A DNA stretch of 48,463 bases from Paenirhodobacter ferrireducens. Its GTDB lineage: Bacteria; Pseudomonadota; Alphaproteobacteria; Rhodobacterales; Rhodobacteraceae. The notes below the pieces were generated by a model, which made no database searches, was not told the origin of the DNA, and was given only the letters and a program-made list of their open reading frames with translations. The DNA lies in NCBI RefSeq assembly GCF_004022265.1, contig NZ_SAVB01000030.1, positions 1-48,463 on the forward strand, given 5' to 3'. Shown piece after piece: positions 25,720-33,332 of the stretch (position 1 is the first letter of the stretch; each line of letters begins with the position of its first letter). The position numbers and the translations under genes are program-made.

Positions 25720-26892
25720 TCAGGCCGCCTTCCGACGCGCGAGGCCGGCCATGAGCATCAGGATCGCCAGCGCCCCTGCCCCGAGCCAAAGCCCGCTCAG
25801 ATGCAGGCCGAGAGCCCCCCAACTCCAGACGGCCAGCGCCGCCACCGCCAGCAGATAGAGCCCGCGCGGCCGCTCGGCAGTGACCTGATGGAAGATCGTG
25901 CAGCCCAGCAGGAACAGCGACGGCCCGGCAAAGGCGATGATCGCCGTTTCGGCATGAATGGGGTCGTGCGGATGCGCGACGATCATCTCGATCGCGACGG
26001 CGGTGACGATCGCGCCGCAGACCGCCACGCCATGGGCATAGGCCAGCCCCGCGCGCGCAAGGCTGGTGTGATCGCTCTCACGGGCAAAGCGATGTTCGCC
26101 CGGCTCGGCGAGATCGACGAAATAGATCCACCACAGCGTGACGATCAGAAAGAACCCGATGAGAGCGGCCAGGGCGGTGTCGGCATGGATCTCGTGGCCC
26201 GCGAGATAGCCGCCGAGCAGCAGGATCGACTCGCCCAGAGCGATGATGAAGATCAGCTGGTTGCGCTCGAACAGATGCAGCCCCTTCAGCGTCCAGCTCG
26301 ACATCGGCGTCGCCCCCCGGCCGGGCAGCCAGTAGCCCAGATAGGGCGCGGCATAGTCGATCGCGACGGCAAGGATCCAGAGCCCGAGCCGCGCGGGCTC
26401 GATCAGCGCCCCGGCGATCCAGAAGACGCCGGAGATCGCACTCCAGGCGCCAAGCTGGGCGTAGTTGCGCCCCATCTCCTGACCACGGAAGACGAGCGCC
26501 ATGTAGCCCGCCCGGATCAGCGCCATCGCGACATAGGCCAGCGCGAAAAGCCCCGCCCGCGCCCCGAAGGCCTGTGGCGCGGCGATGGCCATCACCAGCG
26601 CGCAGCCCATCAACACGATCATCAGCCCCCGCCCGCCCGGATGATCGGGGTTCAGCCAGTTCGCGGCCCAGGCGGTGTAGTTCCACGCCCACCAGACCGC
26701 GGCGAAAAGCGTCGCGTATTCCAGCGCGCCAAGCACGCTGGCATGTTCCAGCAGGTAATGCGACAGCTGGATGATGCTGAAGACATAGACCAGGTCGAAG
26801 AACAGCTCCATCGTGGTGACGCGGGGCGTTTCCTGGGGGCCGAGGCGGCGCAGGGCGTCGGGCGGGGCGAGGCGTTGGAACAGGCTGGACAT
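25720..26892 (-). CDS. low temperature requirement protein A (LtrA) family
   Basis: A 390-residue multi-pass membrane protein. The N-terminus has the family signature TTMELFFDLVYVFSIIQLSHYLL, followed by WWAWNYTAWAANWLNP and, later, HLFERNQLIFIIALGESILLLGG, all conserved in LtrA proteins. The family was named for growth of Listeria at low temperature; its molecular activity is not established. I chose ATG 26892 with AGGA upstream, dropping ten residues of the longer frame. It shares a transcript with the K+ channel gene, which starts one base after its stop. Confidence 0.85.
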   Translation of the reverse strand: MSSLFQRLAPPDALRRLGPQETPRVTTMELFFDLVYVFSIIQLSHYLLEHASVLGALEYATLFAAVWWAWNYTAWAANWLNPDHPGGRGLMIVLMGCALVMAIAAPQAFGARAGLFALAYVAMALIRAGYMALVFRGQEMGRNYAQLGAWSAISGVFWIAGALIEPARLGLWILAVAIDYAAPYLGYWLPGRGATPMSSWTLKGLHLFERNQLIFIIALGESILLLGGYLAGHEIHADTALAALIGFFLIVTLWWIYFVDLAEPGEHRFARESDHTSLARAGLAYAHGVAVCGAIVTAVAIEMIVAHPHDPIHAETAIIAFAGPSLFLLGCTIFHQVTAERPRGLYLLAVAALAVWSWGALGLHLSGLWLGAGALAILMLMAGLARRKAA

Positions 26893-26985
26893 GTGACTTT
26901 CCTGAAAGGGATGCGGCATCATCCCCGAGTTTTCGCAAAGGTCAAAGAGCCCCGGCCCGACCGCAGCCGGCCCGGCACCCGGCGC

Positions 26986-27243
26986 TCACCCGCGCCCCCG
27001 CAGGACGAGCCACGCAAGCGCGGCGGGCACCGCGAAGACCAGTCCGAAGACCGGCACCTCCTCGGCAAGCGCATAGCCGGCATGGGCGACGCCGACCCAC
27101 AGGTTGACCGCCGCCGCCAGCCCCCAGAGCACCGCGAATGCCGGGAAGGCCCGGCGCCGCGGCACCCCGCGCAGATGCGCGATGCCGTAGACCGCCGCCA
27201 GCAGGGCAAGACCGGCAAGGATCATCTGCGCGGTATGGCTCAC
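26986..27243 (-). CDS. small three-helix membrane protein
   Basis: An 85-residue hydrophobic protein with three membrane stretches (MILAGLALLAAVYGIAHL, AFAVLWGLAAAVNLWVGVAHAGYAL, VFGLVFAVPAALAWLVL). GTG 27243 overlaps the stop of the SDR gene as GTGA, which suggests translational coupling; no strong ribosome site is present. I do not recognise a named family. It sits between the SDR and the LtrA-like gene on the same strand. Confidence 0.6.
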   Translation of the reverse strand: MSHTAQMILAGLALLAAVYGIAHLRGVPRRRAFPAFAVLWGLAAAVNLWVGVAHAGYALAEEVPVFGLVFAVPAALAWLVLRGRG

Positions 27244-27989
27244 AGGAACATGCCCCCCGAGACCTCGATCCGCTGGCCGGTGACCCATTGCGCGGCCTCC
27301 GAACAGAGGAAAGCCACGACGGAGCCGAGATCATCGGGCCGGCCGGCCCGGCCGAGCGCCGTCTGCGCCGCGATGAAGGCATTGATCTGGGCATTGTCGC
27401 GCACGGCGCCACCACCGAAGTCGGTCTCGATCGCGCCCGGTGCCACGACATTCACCCGGATGCCGCGTGCGCCCAGTTCCTTCGCCTGATAGCGGGTCAG
27501 CACCTCGACCCCGCCCTTGGCGGCGGCATAGGCGGCATAGCCCGGCAACGAGAACCGCGCGAGCCCGGTCGAGATGTTCACCACCCCGCCACCATCGCGG
27601 ATCACCGGCAGCAGCTTTTGCGTGAGCAGGAAGGCCGGCTTCAGGTGGGTCGCCACCATCTGCTCGAACTGCGTTTCCGTTGTCTCGGCATAGGGCGCGT
27701 GAATCCCGACGCCCGCATTGTTCACCAGATAGTCGAGCTTGTCCGCGCCAAGGCCCTCGAGCACCGCCCCGAGCGTGGCGACGAACCCGCCGTAGCTTGC
27801 GCTGTCGGTCACATCGAGCTGCAGCGCGGCGGCCTGTCGGCCCCTGGCCTTGATCTCGGCGACCACCGCCTCGGCCTTGTCGCGGTTGCCCAGATAGGTC
27901 AGCACCACGTCGGTGCCCGCCCCGGCGAGGGCCAGTGCCATGTCACGGCCGAGGCCCCGGCTTCCGCCCGTCACAAGTGCGATCGTCAT
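27240..27989 (-). CDS. short-chain dehydrogenase/reductase
   Basis: A 249-residue classical SDR. It has the dinucleotide-binding TGGSRGLG near residue 8, NNAGVG, and the catalytic Ser in NIST with the YAAAK Tyr-Lys pair. The C-terminal VAPGAIETDFGG and ISGGMFL-type end (EVSGGMFL) are also typical. It probably reduces or oxidises a small alcohol/ketone with NADP(H). ATG 27989 has AGGAGA seven bases upstream; the frame extension to 28064 is not needed. It is divergent from a LysR regulator, the usual sign of local control, and couples to the small membrane protein gene. Confidence 0.88.
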   Translation of the reverse strand: MTIALVTGGSRGLGRDMALALAGAGTDVVLTYLGNRDKAEAVVAEIKARGRQAAALQLDVTDSASYGGFVATLGAVLEGLGADKLDYLVNNAGVGIHAPYAETTETQFEQMVATHLKPAFLLTQKLLPVIRDGGGVVNISTGLARFSLPGYAAYAAAKGGVEVLTRYQAKELGARGIRVNVVAPGAIETDFGGGAVRDNAQINAFIAAQTALGRAGRPDDLGSVVAFLCSEAAQWVTGQRIEVSGGMFL

Positions 27990-28030
27990 CTCATCTCTCC
28001 TGCGGGTCGGGATGACCCGGTTCAGGACAA

Positions 28031-28062
28031 GATAGATGCGCGATCGTTCTGGATAAATGCGC
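28031..28062. promoter_or_regulatory. direct repeat in SDR/LysR intergenic region
   Basis: GATAGATGCGC (28031-28041) and GATAAATGCGC (28052-28062) repeat 10 of 11 bases at a 21-bp period, two helical turns. It lies midway between the divergent SDR and LysR genes and is a candidate LysR-type binding site. Confidence 0.4.
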
Positions 28063-28096
28063 ATGACTTGACATCATTCGCCAGAAATGCCGAACA

Positions 28097-29038
28097 ATGC
28101 CCATGGATCGGATTCAACAGATGCAGGTCTTCGTGCAGGTCGTCGAGAGCGGGAATTTCACCCGCGCGGCGGCGGCGCTCGGCCTGCCGCGCTCGACCGT
28201 CTCGGCCACGGTGCAGGCGCTCGAGGACCGGCTCGGCGTGCAGCTCCTGCAGCGCACGACCCGGGTGGTGCGGCCGACACAGGAGGGGCTGCACTTCGCC
28301 GAGACCGCCCGCGACCTCGTCGATGCGCTGGCACAGGCCGAAGGGCAGTTCCGCCATCGCCCGGGGCAGATTTCAGGGCGGTTGCGCGTCGACATGCCAA
28401 GCCGGATGGCCCGGCGCATGGTGATCCCGCACCTGCACGATTTTCGCGCCCTCTATCCGGCGGTGACACTCGATATCAGCGCGACCGACCGGATGGTCGA
28501 CCTCGTGTCCGAAGGCGTCGATGCCGTGGTGCGGATGGCAGAACTCGAAGACAGCGAGCTGATCTGCCGCAAGCTCGGCGAGGTGCCGATCCTGACCTGC
28601 GCCGGGGCGGGCTATGTCGCCCGCCACGGGATTCCGGCCCGCCCAGAGGACCTGAGCCGGCACCTGCTGGTCAATTACGCGCTCCGGATGCCGGCCGCCG
28701 CGGCCGAGTGGGATGGGCAGGAGGACGGCCGGGCGATCTCGGTGCCGATGCAGAGCTATCTCTGCGTCGACAATGCCGAAAGCTATGTCGCCGGCGCGCT
28801 GCACGGGCATGGGCTGATTCAGGTGCCGGCGCGCGACGTGGCCGAGGATATCGCCGCCGGACGGCTGCTCGAGGTGCTGGCCGATTTCCGCCCCGCTCCG
28901 GTTCCGATCTCGGTCCTCTATGCCCGCCGACGCCACCTCGCACCGCGGCTGAAGGTCTTCATGGACTGGCTGGAAGAGCTGCTGCGCCGCGAGGGGTTCG
29001 TCGCCCCCGAGGTGCGAGGTGAGCGGCACGGCTCCTGA
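28097..29038 (+). CDS. LysR-family transcriptional regulator
   Basis: A 313-residue regulator. The N-terminal winged helix (MDRIQQMQVFVQVVESGNFTRAAAALGLPRSTVSATVQALEDRLGVQLLQRTTR) is followed by a linker and the periplasmic-binding-like effector domain (SGRLRVDMPSRMARRMVIPHL onward). It resembles the large subgroup that often controls a divergent oxidoreductase, here the SDR. The start could equally be ATG 28103; neither has a good ribosome site. It is the last chromosomal gene before the tRNA fragment. Confidence 0.88.
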   Translation: MPMDRIQQMQVFVQVVESGNFTRAAAALGLPRSTVSATVQALEDRLGVQLLQRTTRVVRPTQEGLHFAETARDLVDALAQAEGQFRHRPGQISGRLRVDMPSRMARRMVIPHLHDFRALYPAVTLDISATDRMVDLVSEGVDAVVRMAELEDSELICRKLGEVPILTCAGAGYVARHGIPARPEDLSRHLLVNYALRMPAAAAEWDGQEDGRAISVPMQSYLCVDNAESYVAGALHGHGLIQVPARDVAEDIAAGRLLEVLADFRPAPVPISVLYARRRHLAPRLKVFMDWLEELLRREGFVAPEVRGERHGS

Positions 29039-29275
29039 CACGGGAGTTCTGCCGTTCCGCAGATCCGCCCGCGGCGCGATGACAGGTCCCGCCAGTCGCC
29101 CGGGATGGCCTCCCAGCTCCGTGCCAAGGCGAATCGTAAGCGGTGGTCGAAATCGACGATGACGTTGGCCGGACGACACGCGACCAACACAGGGCTTTGG
29201 GAGTACATGCAGGAATCCGTCGCGGGCGACTTGCGTGCGGGGGATGACGGAACGACTTTTGCAATGATTTCAAAC
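29039..29275. other. intergenic, chromosome side of the attachment site
   Basis: No credible gene. An open frame at 29105-29347 reads through the tRNA fragment; its end resembles peptides produced by mistranslating a tRNA-Leu gene. Confidence 0.4.
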
Positions 29276-29328
29276 TGGTGCCCGAGGCGAGACTCGAACT
29301 CGCACGCCTTGCGGCGGAGGATTTTGAA
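29276..29328 (-). tRNA. 3' fragment of tRNA-Leu(CAA), probable attachment site
   Basis: Read on the minus strand from 29328: anticodon loop TTCAAAA (29322-29328, anticodon CAA), stem strand TCCTC, variable arm with CGCC-GCAA-GGCG, T arm GCGAG-TTCGAGT-CTCGC (29287-29303, perfect stem), acceptor strand CTCGGGC, discriminator A, and CCA at 29276-29278. A long variable arm and discriminator A mean leucine. The D arm and 5' acceptor strand are absent: beyond 29328 the sequence no longer pairs with the stem and lacks the expected GCCCGAG start. A break in the anticodon loop is where tyrosine integrases cross over, so this is read as the duplicated end (att) of an integrated element lying to the right. 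Confidence 0.85.
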
Positions 29329-29722
29329 TTCTGTTGATTTGTTCTAATTACAATGGGTTATCTTGCATCTTTCCCGCGTACAAAACATGAACATGCTGTG
29401 AATGTGGGGACGTGCTGTTGAAGTGCAACCCTGACCGGCGGGAAGGGGCGGAGAGCCGTCGGTCGAGGTGCGAGGCCCGGCCGGCGGTCCAGGGCGGTTA
29501 GCGGTCTGACTGCACTGCAGCAGTGACGATCACAGCAATCTTGTCAAAGCAGCCGTTCGGGCAAAACGCAGCGGCATTCCAGTCGGAACCGCCGTCAGGA
29601 TCGTTCCGCTCGGCTCGGCAGGATCCACTCAAACCGCGCCGGTTGACCGCTCGCTGTGGCGCGCCGGGCTTTCTATACCGACGAAGTATGATACGTCTGC
29701 ACCAGAAAGAATGGAGTTCAGG
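29329..29722. other. element end, upstream region of defence-like operon
   Basis: About 390 bases without a credible gene, starting with an AT-rich stretch next to the tRNA fragment, as expected for the end of an integrated element. TTGACC at 29643 and TATACC at 29674 resemble promoter hexamers but are 25 bases apart, too far for a standard sigma-70 promoter. Confidence 0.4.
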
Positions 29723-30844
29723 ATGATAAACGCGTCGAATGCCGATTCGGAAAAGGACGATGTCGAGGGACTCGACATGGCGCCCGAGGCATCTCGTACG
29801 GATTATCCTCTGGAAGACGTAATGGTCAGAACCGAGACGCGCTCCGCTCGCGAGGTTGTGGAACGCATCGGCAAAGGCCGCTACATCATGGACCCCGAAT
29901 TTCAAAGGGAATTCGTTTGGGACGTCGAGAAGCAGTCCAAGCTCATTGAGAGCAGCGTGATGCGTATTCCTCTTCCGGTATTTTACGTGGCAGAGGCAAC
30001 GGATGGCCGCATTATCGTTGTCGATGGGCTGCAGCGCCTAACGACCTTCTCACGGTTCCTAAACAACGAATTCAAGCTTAGCGGCCTGAGTCCTAAACAA
30101 GGTACTCCGCACTATTTGGAGGGAAAGTTCTTCAAAGATCTTGAGCCGAGGCTACAAGAGCGAATCGAAGACACTCAGCTGGTACTTTACATACTCGACC
30201 GGAAGGCACCCGAGGCTGCTCGCCTAGATATATTTGACCGTGTAAACAGCGGGTCGCCGCTCACCCGTCAGCAGATGCGCAACGCGCTTTATTCGGGAAA
30301 TGCGACGCAATGGCTGCGGGAACAAGCTGCCTCGGAGGAGTTTCTGAAGGTCAACGCAGGTTCTTTGAAGTCAAAGACCATGCGAGATCGAGAAGCCATA
30401 AACCGTTTCGCCGCGTTTTATTCTCTGGGCTACAATTCCTATGTGAGCGGTGAGATGGATGAGTTCCTGGCGCGGGCGCTTGCGCAGATGAATGCAGCTT
30501 CGTCCTCGGATCTTGGTGAAATGCAGGACCGGTTCCGCCACTCCATGAAGTGGAACTATCGTCTTTTCGGCCTGCAGGCTTTCCGGAAATCACTGAGGGA
30601 AAACAATCCTAATGCTCCGCGCACCCCATTGAATATTTCCATGTTCGATGTATTCTCCTTCTGCTTTGCCAAGATTAGCGAGAAGCATCTTTTGTCGGAT
30701 GAATCGGGCTTCAAAGGCAAAGTGATCTCCCTTATGCAGGACAATGATTTCGTCTTCCATGTCAGCTACTCGACTAACAGTGGGAGCCAGGTGACGGGCA
30801 GGTTCGAAAAGGCACTCGAGAAATTCGCGGGGTATTTCGAATGA
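29723..30844 (+). CDS. DUF262 domain protein (GmrSD/SspE-type DGxQR family)
   Basis: A 373-residue protein with a DUF262 N-terminal domain. PEFQREFVWD (58-67), RIPLPVFYV (81-89) and DGLQRLTTF (101-109) are the three family blocks. The last corresponds to the DGQQR motif of the type IV restriction enzyme GmrSD and of SspE, with Leu in place of the middle Gln. The usual C-terminal DUF1524 HNH nuclease domain is not visible, so this is a stand-alone DUF262 protein. ATG 29723 follows GGAG at good spacing. The stop overlaps the next start as ATGA, the first of three tightly coupled genes. Base composition (28 G+C of 60 in the line at 30661) is unlike the host and indicates recent transfer. A nucleotide-dependent anti-phage role is inferred, not shown. 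Confidence 0.85.
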   Translation: MINASNADSEKDDVEGLDMAPEASRTDYPLEDVMVRTETRSAREVVERIGKGRYIMDPEFQREFVWDVEKQSKLIESSVMRIPLPVFYVAEATDGRIIVVDGLQRLTTFSRFLNNEFKLSGLSPKQGTPHYLEGKFFKDLEPRLQERIEDTQLVLYILDRKAPEAARLDIFDRVNSGSPLTRQQMRNALYSGNATQWLREQAASEEFLKVNAGSLKSKTMRDREAINRFAAFYSLGYNSYVSGEMDEFLARALAQMNAASSSDLGEMQDRFRHSMKWNYRLFGLQAFRKSLRENNPNAPRTPLNISMFDVFSFCFAKISEKHLLSDESGFKGKVISLMQDNDFVFHVSYSTNSGSQVTGRFEKALEKFAGYFE

Positions 30845-31971
30845 GCTTTCGTGTATCCATCGAGGGGTTCAAGTGCTTTGATCGCCTTGAAATCGACCTT
30901 TCGGATCTGACGCTATTTACCGGGTTTAACGGCGCGGGAAAGTCCACCGCGATACAAACTCTGCTTTTGGTGAGCCAGTCGCTTCGCATCGCACCCAATG
31001 GCGACAGGATCGATCTGGACGGACCTTTGCTGCATCTCGGGACCGCACAGGACGTTGCGAGATCGGGGAGCCAAGGGCGCATCGCTATCGCTTTCGAAGA
31101 GGATGGCGTCCAGGCGATGTGGAGCCTGACAGCGGAGCGCAGGGTCCGCCACCTCAAGGTCGAGAATGCGCGGTTCTCTGTAGCCGGCCAAGCCCTCGAC
31201 ATGATCGGTGTCGCAGCGCCCCTCGACCATGCCGCATCGGCCTTGTGCGAAAAGGTCAGTGGATTGACGTTCCTGGGTGCTTCGCGGCTGTTCTCCAACA
31301 CGGCCTGGCCGTCCCCGCCGATCACGACACCATTCGGCGATGTCGGGAAAGCGGGGGAGTTCGCGCCTTATTGGCACTTTCAGATCGCGGATGAGGAAGT
31401 CCCCGAGGCGCGCCGACATCCGGGCGAGGAACGCACCACCGTGCGTGGCCAAGTCGATGCCTATCTGTCGCAACTTTTCCCCGGGGCGATGGCCAATACC
31501 GACCAGTTGCTCGGGTCCGATCTGATCAGGCTCGATCTCGCGCTTGGCGCCTCGGGATGGGTAAGGCCGGGAAACATCGGCTTCGGATTGACCTACGCTT
31601 TTCCCTTGATCGTCGCGATGCTCGCCGCCCGGCCTGGACAACTGGTGATCGTGGATAGTCCGGAAGCGCATCTTCACCCACGTGCCCAATCGGAATTAGG
31701 GAAGATCGTCGCGCGGTTCGCGGCAGCGGGTGTACGAATGCTGGTCGAAACCCATAGCGATCATTTCCTCAATGGCGTCCGCCTTGCCATCAAGCAGGGG
31801 GCATTGGCTTCAAGGCAGGCCGCAGTATGTTTCTTCGGCGGTGCTTCCCCACATGGCCATGGTGTTCAGAGGCTGAATATTGACGACAGCGGCGAGATTG
31901 ATCACTGGCCGCCGGGCTTTTTCGATCAGGCAGAGAGCGACCTTGGCCAACTTCTCGGGCTGTTGGGCTAG
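30841..31971 (+). CDS. AAA ATPase, OLD-like with DUF3696 C-terminus
   Basis: A 376-residue ABC/SMC-type ATPase. Walker A GFNGAGKST lies at 28-36 within an N-terminal VSIEGFKCFDRLEIDL strand pair typical of RecF/OLD-like ATPases. Walker B is LVIVDSPEAHLHPRAQSELG, with the HLHP histidine segment, followed by the switch VETHSDHFLNGVRLAI. The C-terminal NIDDSGEIDHWPPGFFDQAESDLGQLL matches the DUF3696 tail as I remember it. No TOPRIM nuclease domain is visible. It overlaps the DUF262 gene by four bases and abuts the third gene without a gap. ATPases of this group often act as sensors or activators in phage defence (Septu, Gabija, PARIS, retron Ec78); which partner carries the effector here is unknown. 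Confidence 0.85.
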   Translation: MSFRVSIEGFKCFDRLEIDLSDLTLFTGFNGAGKSTAIQTLLLVSQSLRIAPNGDRIDLDGPLLHLGTAQDVARSGSQGRIAIAFEEDGVQAMWSLTAERRVRHLKVENARFSVAGQALDMIGVAAPLDHAASALCEKVSGLTFLGASRLFSNTAWPSPPITTPFGDVGKAGEFAPYWHFQIADEEVPEARRHPGEERTTVRGQVDAYLSQLFPGAMANTDQLLGSDLIRLDLALGASGWVRPGNIGFGLTYAFPLIVAMLAARPGQLVIVDSPEAHLHPRAQSELGKIVARFAAAGVRMLVETHSDHFLNGVRLAIKQGALASRQAAVCFFGGASPHGHGVQRLNIDDSGEIDHWPPGFFDQAESDLGQLLGLLG

Positions 31972-32916
31972 ATGGATCTTCACCTGAACGATCTGTCGCT
32001 TGGCGGCCAATTCGACACGCGCGAGCAGGCCGTCGACGCGCTCCTTGGTATCTTCGCAAAGGCTACGAAGCGAAGGTTCAGGTTGGTGGTCTCGCGGGGA
32101 CTGCTTTCCAGACCTGCTGTCGGCCCTATGTCGCTGATCAACGTAATCGCTGCCGCACGCCAGACGGAACGGGCGCTCCTACTCAACTGGCTTGGAAAGA
32201 GCGGCCCGTTCTCCGATGATGAGCCGATGGAAACGGCGAATGACCTTTGGTGGTTGGATGAGGATGAAGTCACCGATCAGGGTTTGGGCGCTGCTGGGCG
32301 GAAACTTCTCGTCGGTGCGCCCGCGTCTTCCTTCAGCCTGACTAACGGATCGTCTTCCCGGTTCAAACAATCGCCTTTGCAGGTGCTGCAGGGCCTGCCT
32401 GACGAGCCGCTTTGGGTCGCCTCGGTGGTCAATTATTGGGATTTGGCTGGGCTCGATGCTTTGGACAGCTCGATCGAAGTGGAGCCTGAGAGCTGGGACA
32501 GCTTCATTTCCGCCTGCATCAGCCGCTATCCCAACTTAATGATCGACGAGCAGAATTTCACCGCAGGCCTGAAGAAACACCCTTTCCATAGAAATGTCGT
32601 TCGCCGCGGGTTCGTGCTGCTCAAGGTGCTCAACGATCTCGCAGGAGGTATCGGCAGCGATGGCGCCCTATCCGAATCTGCCCTGAGATTGCTCGAAGAT
32701 TATTTCCAAGGCGGCAAAGCGTTGTTTTCCGACGAAGAGCCGCAGGACAAACACGTGTTCATCTTCCGCGACAACAACGATGGTGGCGATATCTATTGTT
32801 CTTGGCACGGGAAGGTCAAAACTCCCCAATTTCGCCTACATTTTCAATGGCCAGTTCCTGTGGGGCAGAAATACATTAAAGTGCTGTACTTTGGGGAGAA
32901 ATTGACGAAGTGGTAG
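31972..32916 (+). CDS. unrecognised protein, third gene of DUF262-ATPase operon
   Basis: A 314-residue soluble protein that I do not recognise. It starts directly after the ATPase stop (TAG then ATG) with no clear ribosome site, so translation is probably coupled. There are no membrane helices or signal peptide. The middle is acidic with Trp-rich patches (DLWWLDEDEV, VASVVNYWDL). The C-terminus, YCSWHGKVKTPQFRLHF and QWPVPVGQKYIKVLYFGEKL, alternates strands with conserved-looking W-H-G-K, R-x-H-F-x-W-P and Y-F-G motifs. His, Lys and Arg residues there could serve nucleic acid binding or catalysis, but no known nuclease motif is evident. Composition is AT-richer than the chromosome, like its two partners. 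It may be the effector or specificity subunit of a three-gene system. Confidence 0.6.
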   Translation: MDLHLNDLSLGGQFDTREQAVDALLGIFAKATKRRFRLVVSRGLLSRPAVGPMSLINVIAAARQTERALLLNWLGKSGPFSDDEPMETANDLWWLDEDEVTDQGLGAAGRKLLVGAPASSFSLTNGSSSRFKQSPLQVLQGLPDEPLWVASVVNYWDLAGLDALDSSIEVEPESWDSFISACISRYPNLMIDEQNFTAGLKKHPFHRNVVRRGFVLLKVLNDLAGGIGSDGALSESALRLLEDYFQGGKALFSDEEPQDKHVFIFRDNNDGGDIYCSWHGKVKTPQFRLHFQWPVPVGQKYIKVLYFGEKLTKW

Positions 32917-33332
32917 GCGATGGGTAGCATCACCCTATTGAAAACGCCAAGCGCTTGGTTCAGTCGGTTTCGCAGCCATAGTTCTTTGAACATTGCTGCG
33001 GCATCGATCGAGTGTCGGCTTTCAGGGATGCGACCGCGCCGCGGCGACGACGCCTGCTCGACCGGCGGCTTAGGGCCGAGCGCGTCGATACGGCCAGCCA
33101 GGCCTCAAGAAAGGCTTGCCGCGACGCCGCATGGCCGCTTCGAGCCCTTTGCGCTCCGTTCCCTTGCGCGACTTGCGAAGCTGGAGTAGCTTCGGTGCCA
33201 GGCTTGACCCGCGCCTCCTCCCTCCAAATGGGGAAGTATCGCACATACGGGGTGACAGAGATTATCGAACCATCTGTTCGAGCGTTCGCATAAGGAGGGG
33301 TTGCGTTTCTGGCTCGGAATGGAGGTTCCGTG
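32917..33332. other. intergenic with first copy of 46-bp repeat
   Basis: About 415 bases between the defence-like operon and the DnaB-like gene. It contains repeat copy A at 33036-33081. No frame resembles a protein. An AAGGAGG-like site at about 33293 precedes a ten-codon TTG frame that ends at the start of the next gene; I do not call it. Confidence 0.4.
33036..33081. repeat. direct repeat copy A
   Basis: 46 bases that recur at 34164-34209 with five mismatches, same orientation. The two copies flank the DnaB-like gene. The common core runs GCGCCGCGGCGACGACGC then TGCTCGACCGGCGGC. Confidence 0.75.

Noticed and set aside
29105-29347. Small plus-strand open frame ending in CPRRDSNSHALRRRILN
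   Set aside because: That peptide is what results from translating the reverse complement of a tRNA-Leu gene, so the frame is an artefact over the tRNA fragment.
29276-29400. An intact tRNA-Leu gene
   Set aside because: Reading upstream on the minus strand to 29400 shows no D arm, no paired anticodon stem and no 5' acceptor strand.
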